This document shows positions 34,463 through 44,101 of a stretch of DNA of 64,000 nucleotides, piece by piece (positions within the stretch are counted from its first letter, which is position 1; every line of letters starts with the position of its first letter). Source of the DNA: Bacillota bacterium (lineage in GTDB: Bacteria > Bacillota > Clostridia > Lachnospirales > Bianqueaceae); the NCBI GenBank assembly GCA_017441925.1, contig JAFRUE010000002.1, forward strand, positions 186,001-250,000, given 5' to 3'. The notes beneath the pieces are model-generated. The model did not search any database, was not told where the DNA came from, and was given only the letters and a program-made list of their open reading frames with translations. Both the position numbers and the translations under genes were made by a program.

Positions 34463-35161
34463 TTACATGCAGAACCGGAAAACCGTGATGAACTGCAGAA
34501 CTGTCCCCAGTACGACGAAAACATGAAATACCGAATGGATATACCGCACATGCCTGTGCGCGCCGATCCCGTACAGAACGGCTCCGACCGTATAGGCAAT
34601 GCCGCCGGCAAGCAGGAACCAGAATCCTGTTACCGTCACAGCCTGGACTGTCGGCTTGACTGCAAAAATGATCAGCCATCCGATCAGGATATAGCAGACG
34701 TTGGACAGCACCCGGTACTGCCTGTGGTCGATCGCGGTGAAGACCGTTGCGAACGCGCTGATCCCCCACACCAGCCCGAAAATCGTCCACGCAAGAACCG
34801 GTCTCAGTTCACGGAGCGGACCCAGCACGACCGGCGTATAGGATCCGGCGATCAGGAAATAGATCATACAGTGGTCAAGCACCTGCATGACCTTCTTTCC
34901 CCTGTTCGGATGAAGGCCGTGATAAACGCTTGAAACCGTGTACATTACGATCAGCGAGAATCCGTAGACAACTGCTCCGACGATCCTGTAGGCATCCCTC
35001 TTCTCCGCCGCGGCAATCACACATAGAAGGAGAACAACGATTCCGAAAGCCGCGCCGATGATATGTGTCACCATGTTGGCGATCTCTTCGCCCTTTGTAT
35101 ATTCCGGAAGTTTCCGGTCCGCAAGTTTTGTTCTTGGCATCTGCGGGATGCCCCCTTTCAT
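34463..35161 (-). CDS. Hemolysin III / PAQR-family membrane protein
   Basis: 232 residues with seven predicted membrane helices. The conserved THIIGAAFG, SSVYHGL and ALDHCMIYFLIAGSYTPV-like blocks, and the C-terminal RYIHSVFHVFVVLG histidines, are the PAQR/YqfA signature. Members may act as membrane hydrolases or lipid-homeostasis proteins; hemolysis is an old name and not shown here. The start overlaps the DUF1836 stop by 4 nt (ATGA); an internal ATG at 35140 with GGGGG upstream is an alternative start. Confidence 0.9.
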   Translation of the reverse strand: MKGGIPQMPRTKLADRKLPEYTKGEEIANMVTHIIGAAFGIVVLLLCVIAAAEKRDAYRIVGAVVYGFSLIVMYTVSSVYHGLHPNRGKKVMQVLDHCMIYFLIAGSYTPVVLGPLRELRPVLAWTIFGLVWGISAFATVFTAIDHRQYRVLSNVCYILIGWLIIFAVKPTVQAVTVTGFWFLLAGGIAYTVGAVLYGIGAHRHVRYIHSVFHVFVVLGTVLQFITVFRFCM

Positions 35162-35808
35162 TTTGTTCCTATGTTCAGTCCCTCTGCCCCTGCTCTGTCT
35201 CCGGGTTCTCTGCGGGTAATGTCTCCGCCGTCCTCAAGCGTCTTGTTGTTGAGCAGGAGGAGCTTCTCCGCGAGGAGGCGCGAGAAACCGCTGATCACCG
35301 CTACGACCGTGATCAGATCCTGCGTGTCGTCGGTGGACAGTTCCGAATCCGGCTCATGATCCAGGATCCCGGCCGCGGCCGACCGTACGGACCTGACAAA
35401 GACTTTGCCTGCCAGACGGTGCCGTTCGGCATACGAAGTATAGATCTTCTCCAGTTCCTCTTCACTGATATTCATCGGGATCATCGTCTGCAGAGTCGGA
35501 ATACTGAGACAATGCTTCAGCGAACAGATAATGATCAGATACGCGATGTGGGAACGGTAGTACTTCTTCTTGACCGGTTCGGGCATGATCTTCTTGCGGA
35601 CGTAGTTATTGATCGTCGTCGGGGTTATGAACTGCTCCTCCTTCAGTTCCGGAGGCAGATAATCCAGATACTCCTTCAGCAGGATAATGACCTGCTCCAT
35701 ATACAGCCCGATATTCGGGATCTCTCTCCATTGCGGAAGCCTGTAATCGTTCAGAAATCCTTCCCATCGCCTGAGTTTGCCGGCGATCAGCGCTTTATCA
35801 TATGCCAT
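35158..35808 (-). CDS. DUF1836 protein (MerR-like helix-turn-helix, putative regulator)
   Basis: 216 residues from the ATG at 35808; the longer frame upstream includes the promoter, so it is not coding. The DUF1836 core reads FITPTTINNYVRKKIMPEPVKKKYYRSHIAYL, which looks like a winged-helix/MerR-type DNA-binding segment. It is the first gene of a two-gene operon with hemolysin III. A paired repeat CAAGATAT/ATATCTTG lies across its -35 and could be an autoregulatory site. Function otherwise unknown. Confidence 0.82.
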   Translation of the reverse strand: MAYDKALIAGKLRRWEGFLNDYRLPQWREIPNIGLYMEQVIILLKEYLDYLPPELKEEQFITPTTINNYVRKKIMPEPVKKKYYRSHIAYLIIICSLKHCLSIPTLQTMIPMNISEEELEKIYTSYAERHRLAGKVFVRSVRSAAAGILDHEPDSELSTDDTQDLITVVAVISGFSRLLAEKLLLLNNKTLEDGGDITRREPGDRAGAEGLNIGTK

Positions 35809-35839
35809 GATCCATACCGCCTGTCTTTCGTTTTTCTGT

Positions 35840-35868
35840 ATTATAGCACAATCTAATCTGCCAGTCAA
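35840..35868 (-). promoter_or_regulatory. Promoter of the DUF1836-hemolysin III operon
   Basis: Minus strand: TTGACT (35863-35868), 17 nt, TATAAT (35840-35845), with TG before the -10 region. It fixes the DUF1836 start at 35808. Confidence 0.8.
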
Positions 35869-35887
35869 GATATTCTTGTATATCTTG
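35866..35887. promoter_or_regulatory. Inverted repeat at the DUF1836 -35 (candidate operator)
   Basis: Perfect 8-bp arms CAAGATAT and ATATCTTG separated by TCTTGT, overlapping the -35 hexamer by three bases. The DUF1836 protein encoded just downstream is a natural candidate to bind it. Confidence 0.45.
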
Positions 35888-35910
35888 TTTTTCATCTTGA
35901 TCAGCACACA

Positions 35911-35945
35911 AAAAGCGGCGTTCCGTAACGGATAACGCCGCCTTT
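35911..35945. terminator. Bidirectional hairpin terminator after the GH78 gene
   Basis: A long stem GCGGCGTT/AACGCCGC extended by CCGT/ACGG is flanked by AAAA on one side and TTTT on the other. It ends the GH5-GH78 operon on the minus strand. Confidence 0.85.
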
Positions 35946-35974
35946 TGTGTGTTTTTTGAAAGTCTTACTGTCCG

Positions 35975-38530
35975 TCAGCCGGTTACATAACGGTATTCTC
36001 CTGCAGAGACATGTTCCGTCCGGCCGTCAGGCAGACTGATCAGCGCACGGCATCCGGCAGGGACGGAGACGGTGTATACGGTCTTTCCGTCTTTGATCTC
36101 CCATCCGCTTTTTACAAGCCCGAATCGGCTCTGATAGGAAGCTCTGGCATAAGTGAAATGTCCGCCCGGCAGCGGTGCGATTTCAAACTCGTTCGCGTCC
36201 TTGACCCGGATTCCGCACATCACAGCGAAGACCCATTCCAGAACGGCCCCTTTGGAATAATGGTTCAGAGAAGCGGGATGATCCGTCTTTGTTCCTTCCC
36301 AGTTCTCCCAGATTGTTGTTGCACCGTTCTTCGGCATGGAGAGCCATCCCGGGATTTCTTCATTTTCCAGCAGCCGATAAGCAGCGGCCGGATCGATATC
36401 CGTCAGGACATCCAGGATCAGCGGAGTGGAAAGGAATCCGGTCCCAAGGCGCCATCCGTAGTTTTCCATAGCCTTAATGAGGCGTTCCCTGGCTTCCTGT
36501 TCCTGAACATCGTCCAGCAGTCCGAAATACAGCGGACGCACCAGTTTGGCCTGGCGCTCGGTATCCAGTGAGAAGCCCTTCTTCCTGACCAGCGCCTGAT
36601 AAGCCTTGCGGCACCCTTCGCTGTATTTTCCAAACAGCACGGCATCTTCCGCCTTTCCGAGTTCTCGGGCGATCTCCTCCATAAGTCCAAGGACGTAAGC
36701 GGTATAGGCAGTTGACTCTTCCGGATGCGGGAAAATAAAATCCTTGACGGCAAAAGGCTTGACGTCGGCCGGTTCCGCCCACTCACCGTAGGACTGCCCG
36801 CAGTTGACCAGATAGCGCTGGTATTTCCCGATGAACAAGGGCTTCTGGAGCGGCGTCACTTTCCCGCAGCGCGAGATCATGAACTTCGCATAACGCTTCA
36901 TGCCGTCGTAATAACGTTCCAGGACCGTTCTGTCCTGATAGCGTTTCCACATGCGGTAAGGGATCAGGATCCCTGCGTCCGCCCAGCCGACCGATCCGTT
37001 CATCGTATACATGATCCTGTCGGCACCGCCGTCCGGCACGATGTGCGGCAGACAGCCGTCTTTCCGCTGCCAGTCATACATATCCCGGACGTATTTCTGC
37101 CCAAAGGCGGCATAGTCAAACAGATAAGCGGCTGTATTATAGAAAATCTGCGCGTCGCCTGTCCATCCGTGCCGTTCCCTGGTGGGACAGTCGGTCGGAA
37201 TATCCAGATGATTGCTCTTTGTGGACCAGACCGTGGATTCAAAGAACTGATTCAGCAGGCTGTTCGAACACTCAAAATTTCCGGTCTGCTCGAGATCAGA
37301 ATAGACTGCAGCCGCTTCGATCTGTTCCGGCAGAAACTCCACTTCACTGTCCAGCTCGCCATAGCGGAAGCCGAAGATTCCGAAGCGCATACGGTACTCG
37401 TTGAGGCCTTCCCAGCAGGTATAGTCGATCTGCTGAAGAGGCGACGGTTTTTTCCTGTTCGTCTGGATATTCGCAAGTGTCAGATTGCCATCAGCGTCCA
37501 GCATCTCGCCAAAACGCATCAGGATTCTCTGTCCTTCCTTCGCCTGCACGCGGAAGGCTATGATACCGGCTATATTCTGGCCGAAATCCAGGATCTTCTT
37601 CCCGTTCGGCGCGTCCCAGATCACCGGGTGCAGCACCTCATGTGCCTTGACCGGGACATTATTGGAGGCTGCCGGTACGACCGGATGGCTGGTCTTTCTG
37701 GCTTTTCCGCCATAGCTCGGCTTCATGGCCGCTACGACGATCTCGCCGTCTTTATGATCGGCAAAACGGACCGGACCGTCATTCGACCATGCCCACTGCT
37801 CATCCGTCCCGATCATCAGCGCGGATCCATCTGCACAGGCAATCTCCAGCTGAGCCAACAGCTTTGTCTCTGTTCCGTACTGATATGTCAGGCCGAAAGC
37901 TCCGCAGGCACCACGGTACCATCCGTCAGCCAGCGTAACGCTGAGCCTGTTCTCTCCCGGATGGAGCATATCCGTTACGTCATAGACCTGATACTGTACA
38001 CGTTTACGGTAATCCGTATAACCGGGAGTAAAAAACCGATCGCCGATCTTTGCTCCGTTCAGACAGGCTTCATAATCTCCGCAGGCCGTGATATAAAGCC
38101 GTGCCTTACGGATTTCCCGGCCGAGCGTAAACACTTTGAGAAATTCATCCACGGGATACCGTTTCTTTTTATCCGGCTGATAATTACCCGTGATCCAGGC
38201 CGCCTTCCAGTCTCCGGCCGACAGCAGGCCCGTTTCAAAGCAGGCTCCTTCGGACCATTCTCCGGGCAGGCCGTTTTCGTCCCACAGACGGACTTTCCAC
38301 ACGGCACGCTGGCGGCTCTTCAGATCCGGCTCATATACAGCCTGCATACGGGAAGAAGCGGTTTTCCCGCTGTCAAAGAGTACTGATCCGTCCTGATCCG
38401 GATCTGCGCAGATTACCTGATAGGCTGTCTGTTCCAGGCCGCCTTCACAGTTCCACATCAGACGGGGATGGATACAGTCGATCCCCATAGGATCTTTCAG
38501 ATATTCTGTCCTTAAGCGAATCGCTTTCAT
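35975..38530 (-). CDS. GH78 alpha-L-rhamnosidase family protein (cytoplasmic)
   Basis: 851 residues without a signal peptide. N-terminal beta domains (RPRLMW-type start, WKVRLWDENG, FETGLL) are followed by the accessory domain GYTDYRKRVQYQVYDVT and the (alpha/alpha)6 catalytic barrel. That barrel contains LDIPTDCPTRERHGWTGD and WADAGILIPY, which hold the acidic residues of GH78, and a C-terminal beta domain with WGVP-like GHFTYARASYQSRFG. It should release L-rhamnose from small rhamnosides imported by the adjacent GPH symporter. It starts 16 nt after the GH5 gene; same operon. Confidence 0.9.
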   Translation of the reverse strand: MKAIRLRTEYLKDPMGIDCIHPRLMWNCEGGLEQTAYQVICADPDQDGSVLFDSGKTASSRMQAVYEPDLKSRQRAVWKVRLWDENGLPGEWSEGACFETGLLSAGDWKAAWITGNYQPDKKKRYPVDEFLKVFTLGREIRKARLYITACGDYEACLNGAKIGDRFFTPGYTDYRKRVQYQVYDVTDMLHPGENRLSVTLADGWYRGACGAFGLTYQYGTETKLLAQLEIACADGSALMIGTDEQWAWSNDGPVRFADHKDGEIVVAAMKPSYGGKARKTSHPVVPAASNNVPVKAHEVLHPVIWDAPNGKKILDFGQNIAGIIAFRVQAKEGQRILMRFGEMLDADGNLTLANIQTNRKKPSPLQQIDYTCWEGLNEYRMRFGIFGFRYGELDSEVEFLPEQIEAAAVYSDLEQTGNFECSNSLLNQFFESTVWSTKSNHLDIPTDCPTRERHGWTGDAQIFYNTAAYLFDYAAFGQKYVRDMYDWQRKDGCLPHIVPDGGADRIMYTMNGSVGWADAGILIPYRMWKRYQDRTVLERYYDGMKRYAKFMISRCGKVTPLQKPLFIGKYQRYLVNCGQSYGEWAEPADVKPFAVKDFIFPHPEESTAYTAYVLGLMEEIARELGKAEDAVLFGKYSEGCRKAYQALVRKKGFSLDTERQAKLVRPLYFGLLDDVQEQEARERLIKAMENYGWRLGTGFLSTPLILDVLTDIDPAAAYRLLENEEIPGWLSMPKNGATTIWENWEGTKTDHPASLNHYSKGAVLEWVFAVMCGIRVKDANEFEIAPLPGGHFTYARASYQSRFGLVKSGWEIKDGKTVYTVSVPAGCRALISLPDGRTEHVSAGEYRYVTG

Positions 38531-38546
38531 GATCCTTCTCTTCCTC

Positions 38547-39935
38547 TTATTTCGAAAGCACGATCGTTGTTTCTCCGGCTTCCTGTGCGGTCACGCTGAA
38601 GACGCAGGCATTCTCCGTCACCCGGATCACCTCCGTCTGCGCGGTCCGGCCGGCATCGGTCTTTTCAGGAATAAACGGCAGGAAGAAACGGCTCGTTCCT
38701 CCGGGAACCGCGTCATAGCTGACGGTAAACGTCCCCGCGGCTTCGTCATAATGATACGCGAGCAGTTTTCCCGCGGTCTCCATCGGATATGCCCGGCAGA
38801 GCGAAGCGAAGTTCGGATCCTGTTCATTCTCCGGATGATACTCACAGTAAGCAGAACCCCACAGATACTTCTCGACGATCCCGTTCATGAAGCGGATCAG
38901 GCCGTTGACAACAGGCAGTGAGGGAAAAGCGCCCCACTCTGCCGCGATCGTAGGCAGCCCCAGCCGGTCCTGTGTCTCTTTCTTGTGGGCGTAAAGCCTT
39001 TCCACATTGGCTTTGCTGTAGGATTCATAACGGTCAGAATCCACAACGGCATCGTAGCCATGCGGTGCATAGATCTGCTGAATGCCCTCCAGCCGTTCGA
39101 TTCCGGTCGGAAGATCCGTACTGCAATAGATATTGCCTCCGGTAATGATCGGCAGATCGCTTGTCTTCTGGATCGCCCGCTGCATGCGGCGGTAGAAATC
39201 CATCAGTGTCGTCCGGTCGAATTCCAGGAAACGCTGTGCCACGATGCCCATGAATTCCGCGGTCTCTTCCGGACTGACGGCAGCCGGATCCGCCAGACTG
39301 AAGGACGGGTTCTTAGCCATCATCTGCATGGTGCCGGCACCAAAAACTTCGCGCGCAAGGCTTCCCATGAAAGGTTCATTCATGGGTTCAAGACCGATGA
39401 CATTTGTGCAGTCCGCAAAAGCAGCAGCGATCTCTTCCCACATATGCTCGTAATGATCCAGTAGTCCGATACCGTCGGCAGCCGGCTTATTGGCCCAGAA
39501 GTTATCCGCGGCCCGGATGATCGCTTCGCTGGAAAGATAGGCTTCATACCAGAGTCTGCAGTTCTCCGGATGCGGCAGCCCTTCATCCAGGCAGGCCCAG
39601 TCAGGCGCTCCGTCAATGAACTTCTGCGCGAACAGATCCTGATGCATGTCCAGCATGACGTAGAGTCCGTTCTCATTCGCCAGATCCACGTAATGACGGA
39701 CCTTCTTCAGGTATTCGTGATCGATGACGCCGGGTTCAGGTTCGACCGCATCCCAGAAGATCCCGAAGCGGAGGAAGTTAAAGCCCATCCGCCTAAAGTA
39801 GTCATAAGCCTTCTCAAAATCAGGATAAAAATGATTATGATCGCGGTTCCGCTGCAGGACATTGATTCCCTGCAGGATGACTTCTTTACCGCTTTCGTTG
39901 ACAAACCGTGTTCCTTCCGCGTGCAGACGTTCCAT
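38547..39935 (-). CDS. GH5 glycosidase resembling endoglycoceramidases (cytoplasmic)
   Basis: 462 residues. The TIM barrel has LQGINV near the N-terminus, YVMLDMHQD, the acid/base motif EPMNEP with Glu187, and the nucleophile motif AAEWG with Glu333; a small beta-sandwich ends the protein. The pattern is closest to endo-glycosylceramidase-type GH5 members, which split a glycan from a hydrophobic aglycone. No signal peptide or anchor is present, unlike the secreted ceramidases, so the real substrate may be an imported aryl or terpenoid glycoside. It starts 4 nt past the transporter gene and precedes GH78. Confidence 0.82.
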   Translation of the reverse strand: MERLHAEGTRFVNESGKEVILQGINVLQRNRDHNHFYPDFEKAYDYFRRMGFNFLRFGIFWDAVEPEPGVIDHEYLKKVRHYVDLANENGLYVMLDMHQDLFAQKFIDGAPDWACLDEGLPHPENCRLWYEAYLSSEAIIRAADNFWANKPAADGIGLLDHYEHMWEEIAAAFADCTNVIGLEPMNEPFMGSLAREVFGAGTMQMMAKNPSFSLADPAAVSPEETAEFMGIVAQRFLEFDRTTLMDFYRRMQRAIQKTSDLPIITGGNIYCSTDLPTGIERLEGIQQIYAPHGYDAVVDSDRYESYSKANVERLYAHKKETQDRLGLPTIAAEWGAFPSLPVVNGLIRFMNGIVEKYLWGSAYCEYHPENEQDPNFASLCRAYPMETAGKLLAYHYDEAAGTFTVSYDAVPGGTSRFFLPFIPEKTDAGRTAQTEVIRVTENACVFSVTAQEAGETTIVLSK

Positions 39936-39939
39936 GACT

Positions 39940-41382
39940 TTATTCTCCTTTTTTCAGATTTCTTTCTTTGATTACTGCCTGTTCTTCATCGATGTGTTTC
40001 TCCACATCCAGCTTCCACAGGATCATAATCAGGATCAGAGCCGTAATGATCTCAAAACCTACGAAGAAAAACGTAAAAACATTCTGCGTCGCGGCATTCT
40101 GGACGTATCCGACTGTTTTGCCTGTTTCTGCGATAAAGTCCGGGGCCTTGTAGCCGGCAAAGGACATCGAGAGATTCAGGATGCCGCTGGCGATACCGAC
40201 GGCAATCGTTGTAACAACAGAGTTGACAGAGGCTGCCAGACCGTCGCAGCGGAATCCGCATTTATATTCGATATGATCCAGTACATCGGCGAACATGGCG
40301 GCAAAAACATACGCGCACGGCAGGCCGCCGATATTCTTGATGAACTGGCCGATCAGCACCATTACCATGTTCTTCGGGAAGAGATAGCAGATCACGCCGC
40401 CGATCGCGTACAGGATAAAACCTGCCAATGTGACGTTGCGTTTGCCGAACTTCCTGGCAAGCGGCCAGACGGCAAAGATTCCGATTCCCATAGGGATACC
40501 GCCGATCACCGATACCAGCATCTGGGTAGTTCCGTCATTGTAAGTTCCAAGCACATAGTTGCAATAATATACGAGCGCCGAATTCTTGAAGCTTGATCCA
40601 AGCGTATAGATCAGGAAATAAAGAGCGATCAGCACCCAGTATTTTTCATGCAGAATCACATGAAGCTGCTCTCTCAGCGGATGTGTTTCTTCTGCTGTTC
40701 CGATCTCTTCTGTCACACGTTCCTTGGTATAGAAATACTCGAGAAGAATCAACGGAAATGCAAGGATTGCAAGCAGACTCATGGTCATCAGCCACAGTTT
40801 TTTATTGACACCCAAAACGGGCATGACGGCCATTGGGAAAATCAGCGCAACGATGATCCCGGATATCATGACCGACGCGATATTGTTGAAAACGGACAGG
40901 AGCCCGCGTTCTTTGGTGTTGCGGGTCGACAGCGGCACCATCAGGGCATGGGACATATTGTAGATCGTTGCCGCGATGCTGTAGAAGAGATTATAAGAGA
41001 TCATGATCCAGATCACCTGGATCGTCTCCGATCCCGTCGGGACTGTAAACAGCAGGATCCCGGTGACCGGAACAAGAACGGCGGATAAGAGCAACCATGG
41101 ACGGGCTTTTCCTTCCCTGGTCCGGGTCCGTTCGATGATCTGTCCCATGAGAAGATTTGTAAGGGCATCGATCACTTTGGACACGATGGGAAAAGCCATC
41201 AGGAATGCGCCGCCCCAGACTCCGGTCAGTTTCAGCACGTCGGTATAGAAAACATTCAGATAGATCGCAAGCACCGCGTTTAAGAGCAGCGGCCCGGCAG
41301 GACCGACCAGATAGCCTAACCATTGTTCCTTTCGATCAACATGATCGCTTCTGACTTTGCTTACCGGCAGATTCAGTTTCAT
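39940..41382 (-). CDS. GPH-family sugar:cation symporter
   Basis: 480 residues from the ATG at 41382, which has GGGAGGAAAG; a longer frame upstream overlaps the regulator's promoter. About twelve membrane helices; [15 protein letters not shown] and the DxxT-like [25 protein letters not shown] segment are typical of glycoside-pentoside-hexuronide symporters (MelB/XynP type). It likely imports a small glycoside with Na+ or H+ for the GH5 and GH78 enzymes encoded behind it. Its -10 TATAAT has no good -35, suggesting activator dependence on the divergent AraC protein. Confidence 0.9.
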   Translation of the reverse strand: MKLNLPVSKVRSDHVDRKEQWLGYLVGPAGPLLLNAVLAIYLNVFYTDVLKLTGVWGGAFLMAFPIVSKVIDALTNLLMGQIIERTRTREGKARPWLLLSAVLVPVTGILLFTVPTGSETIQVIWIMISYNLFYSIAATIYNMSHALMVPLSTRNTKERGLLSVFNNIASVMISGIIVALIFPMAVMPVLGVNKKLWLMTMSLLAILAFPLILLEYFYTKERVTEEIGTAEETHPLREQLHVILHEKYWVLIALYFLIYTLGSSFKNSALVYYCNYVLGTYNDGTTQMLVSVIGGIPMGIGIFAVWPLARKFGKRNVTLAGFILYAIGGVICYLFPKNMVMVLIGQFIKNIGGLPCAYVFAAMFADVLDHIEYKCGFRCDGLAASVNSVVTTIAVGIASGILNLSMSFAGYKAPDFIAETGKTVGYVQNAATQNVFTFFFVGFEIITALILIMILWKLDVEKHIDEEQAVIKERNLKKGE

Positions 41383-41443
41383 CGATCTTTCCTCCCGATA
41401 CGGTTTCTTGTTTTTCATTATATGAATCGAGCGGGAAAGAGTC

Positions 41444-41472
41444 TTGCACAATTCTCTTATTATTTGTATAAT
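41444..41472 (+). promoter_or_regulatory. Promoter of the AraC-family regulator
   Basis: TTGCAC (41444-41449), 17 nt, TATAAT (41467-41472); the AAAGGAG site of the gene follows about 20 nt later. It is divergent from and close to the GPH promoter. Confidence 0.8.
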
Positions 41473-41503
41473 CGTATCATCCTGGATCTGAAAGGAGTTC
41501 AAC

Positions 41504-42706
41504 ATGGAACAATCGGATCTCTTTTATATCTGCACCACTGTTGCGAATCTCGCAGGCGTCCCGGTCCGTGTCTATGAAAACGGAAAGCAATGCTTCTACC
41601 ATTGTGTGGTCGACCTGCCTGCCGATCCGGTCCGGCTGCATGAACCGCAGATCCTCGCACTTGCAGATCATATCAGTTACTTCGCTACGCCGGAATTCGA
41701 CTACTACGGAATCGTGACCTGTGATTCCAGTCAGGTCGTGCTCGGGCCGACCCGCCAGACAGAGAATACAGACCGTGAACTGGAGAAAATGGCTTTTGAT
41801 CTATCGATAGCCTCGGAGAAACGGAAACAGTTTGTCCAGGCCATGAAGAACCTGATCCGTTTCCCCCTTGACAGTTTTCTTCAGATGCTCTGTACCATAA
41901 ACTTTATGATGAACCACGAGAAACTGTCCCTAAGGGATATCCCGATCTACGGGATCGGACTGCCCGAGCTGCCGCTGGAAGCAATGCCGGATCCCGCCGT
42001 CACTGACAACCAGGGCGCAATTGAATACCCCTATACAGGTTATGATACCGAACAGCAGCTCATGCAGATTGTTTCAAAAGGAGATGAAGCAGCGTTTCTC
42101 GCCTGGTCTGAAAGTGCTCCCGCGATCCGTCCCGGGGTCATGTCCAACGATCAGCTCCGGCAGATCAAGGATCTTTTCATCGTCAGTACCGCCCTTACCT
42201 GCCGCGCGGCTGTCCGCGGCGGGCTGGACGGTCAGACCGCTTTCCGGCTGAGCGACGCGTATATCCGCCGCTGTGAACTGTTCAGAGATCCTGCTCAGAT
42301 CACAGCTTTGCAATATGAGATGGTCCTGGATTATATCCGGCGTGTCTCTCAAGTCCGTGTGGGACCAGTCGTTACGGAGCTGTCTCTCAAGGCGGCAAAT
42401 TATATTCAGAATCACATAACAGAAGTGATCACGGTGGACGATCTTGCAAAGGCTCTCTTCTTATCACGTGCCCGTCTTTCCGCCCGGCTTAAAGCAGAGA
42501 CGGGTATGACCGTCGTCCAGATGATCCAGACCATCAAAGCAGAAGAAGCCAAGAGGCTCCTTCGCTATTCCGCCCTCCCTGTCAGCGCGGTCAGCGATTA
42601 CCTGGCCTTCTCCTCCCAGAGTCACCTGACCAGAGTGTTCGAAAAGCTCGTCGGCATGCCGCCTGCCGCCTACCGCCGGAGCATCCGGACAGAACAGGAC
42701 GCATAA
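41504..42706 (+). CDS. AraC-family transcriptional regulator of the GH78/GH5/GPH operon
   Basis: 400 residues. The C-terminal 100 residues form two helix-turn-helices: [19 protein letters not shown] and [30 protein letters not shown], the AraC/XylS signature. The N-terminal 280 residues are a sensory region without a clear cupin motif, similar to YesN-type regulators. It is transcribed away from the GPH-GH5-GH78 operon across a 121-nt gap, so it most likely activates that operon when the glycoside is present. Confidence 0.88.
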   Translation: MEQSDLFYICTTVANLAGVPVRVYENGKQCFYHCVVDLPADPVRLHEPQILALADHISYFATPEFDYYGIVTCDSSQVVLGPTRQTENTDRELEKMAFDLSIASEKRKQFVQAMKNLIRFPLDSFLQMLCTINFMMNHEKLSLRDIPIYGIGLPELPLEAMPDPAVTDNQGAIEYPYTGYDTEQQLMQIVSKGDEAAFLAWSESAPAIRPGVMSNDQLRQIKDLFIVSTALTCRAAVRGGLDGQTAFRLSDAYIRRCELFRDPAQITALQYEMVLDYIRRVSQVRVGPVVTELSLKAANYIQNHITEVITVDDLAKALFLSRARLSARLKAETGMTVVQMIQTIKAEEAKRLLRYSALPVSAVSDYLAFSSQSHLTRVFEKLVGMPPAAYRRSIRTEQDA

Positions 42707-42733
42707 GGAAGTATCTGTTTTTCCCGCAAAAAA

Positions 42734-42764
42734 AAGAACCGCGGTCTGCTGCACCGCAGTTCTT
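42734..42764. terminator. Bidirectional terminator between araC-type gene and ThuA array
   Basis: Stem AAGAAC-GCGG/CCGC-GTTCTT with one mismatch, flanked by A8 on the left and TTTTT on the right. It serves both convergent units. Confidence 0.8.
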
Positions 42765-42774
42765 TTTGTTTGTG

Positions 42775-43470
42775 TCAGATCTCTCTTGCGAGCCACCTGC
42801 CGCAGTTCCTGAGGAACTTTCGCAGCATCGGATGCCTGTAATCTTCGGCATTGTGGCCGGGACAGGCATAGACGATCCTGCCTTCGCCGAACTCATTGCA
42901 CCACGCCAGATCGACACCGTTCCCGCTGTTTTTGGCGTAGATATCCTGATGAGGGACAGGCCCGGTCTCATGCGGCCTGCCGTTGTCGTTTTTGATAGTG
43001 AGCAGAAGTGTCCTGTTCAGGACTTCTTCCGTATAAACCTGGTGCATCTCATCTTCCAGCTCAAACGGCTCGATTCCTTCCAGGATCGGATGGCCGTTGC
43101 CGGCCGGTTCCAGCCTGTAACGGTTAAAAGGCGGATGCATCCTGAATGCCCCGCCGATCACCTGCGCGGTCTCCGGAATGGCTCCGGTTGAGATGATATG
43201 CAGGATGATGACGCTTCCGCCTGTTACAATGTATTCCAGCAGGTTCGCTACGATATCGCTGTCGCCCTTAAGCCCCCAGAACGGCGCACTGTAAAACATC
43301 AGACAGTCATACTCCTTCATGTCGGAGAGCGTCATATCCTTGAAACTGTCGGTGATCTTCACAAAATCATATGTGTTGCTGAAAATCGATACGATCTCCT
43401 TATCCGTCCCTGTCAGGAACGGGTGGAAACCAGGTCCGAAGCTGCTGCACAGAAAAGCTTTTTTCTTCAT
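42775..43470 (-). CDS. ThuA-like protein 1 (last gene of the ThuA array)
   Basis: 231 residues. ThuA (trehalose-utilisation) proteins have a class I glutamine-amidotransferase-like fold without a fixed activity. The markers here are the flavodoxin-like start KAFLCSSFGPGFHPF, the turn GGSVIILHIIST, GHPILEGIEPFELEDEMHQVY and the C-terminal VYACPGHNAEDYRHP block. It overlaps the stop of ThuA-like 2 by 4 nt. It contains all conserved ThuA blocks, so is likely active in whatever reaction this family has. Confidence 0.85.
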   Translation of the reverse strand: MKKKAFLCSSFGPGFHPFLTGTDKEIVSIFSNTYDFVKITDSFKDMTLSDMKEYDCLMFYSAPFWGLKGDSDIVANLLEYIVTGGSVIILHIISTGAIPETAQVIGGAFRMHPPFNRYRLEPAGNGHPILEGIEPFELEDEMHQVYTEEVLNRTLLLTIKNDNGRPHETGPVPHQDIYAKNSGNGVDLAWCNEFGEGRIVYACPGHNAEDYRHPMLRKFLRNCGRWLAREI

Positions 43471-44090
43471 TTTGCCACCTGTCCGCTCTCAAAGAAATCC
43501 ACTGCGGCCTTTATCGCCGGAACCAGCGCTCCGATGCTCTCTGTAGTCAGATCCACTGTCAGGCACGCTGCTTTTCCCTTGCTCCACGTATGCGCAAAAA
43601 GCGCCGGATACTCTGCGTTCCCGTACCGGAAGGTCATGAACACTTCGCTCTGCTTGAACACATCAGGCTTCACGAAATGCGGGACAGTTCTGACAGTGAT
43701 CCTGTCGCAGCTTTCTGCCATCCTGCCTGCAGGCTCCAGATCCAGCTCCGTATAATACGAGCTTCCCTGATGAACGCATGCCGTGATCACTTTCAGCTCC
43801 TGCGCGTTGCCCATGTCAAGCCCGTTTCCCGCGATCAGAAGATTCCCGCCGTGCAGCACATACCGGAAAACCGCCTGGGCGCTTGCCGCAGATCCCGTTT
43901 CTCGCCAGGACGCCGGCATAAATACGATCATGCCGTAATCCTTTATCTTCCCATAGTTCAGATTCCCGTGTTCCGTTTCATCACAGGCATCAACGGCACA
44001 GCCGAGTATCCCGGGAAGGGCCTTCTCGGCCGCGTCCATGCTCAGATACGGAACACAGTTCCTGCTGCCGATCAACAATGCTTTATTCAT
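43467..44090 (-). CDS. ThuA-like protein 2 (divergent copy)
   Basis: 207 residues in the same fold by order of elements (KALLIGSRNCVPYL, YGMIVFMPASW, HGGNLLIAGNGLDMG). It lacks the PGH block near the C-terminus that the other three copies have, and the ILEG motif is missing; it reads AACLTVDLTTES instead. It may be a structural partner of the other copies rather than an enzyme. It lies between ThuA-like 3 (11 nt gap) and ThuA-like 1 (4 nt overlap). Confidence 0.7.
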   Translation of the reverse strand: MNKALLIGSRNCVPYLSMDAAEKALPGILGCAVDACDETEHGNLNYGKIKDYGMIVFMPASWRETGSAASAQAVFRYVLHGGNLLIAGNGLDMGNAQELKVITACVHQGSSYYTELDLEPAGRMAESCDRITVRTVPHFVKPDVFKQSEVFMTFRYGNAEYPALFAHTWSKGKAACLTVDLTTESIGALVPAIKAAVDFFESGQVAK

Positions 44091-44101
44091 CCCGTACCTC
44101 C

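Noticed and set aside
36725-38386. A 553-codon plus-strand open frame opposite GH78
   Set aside because: The GH78 family motifs on the minus strand explain this DNA fully.
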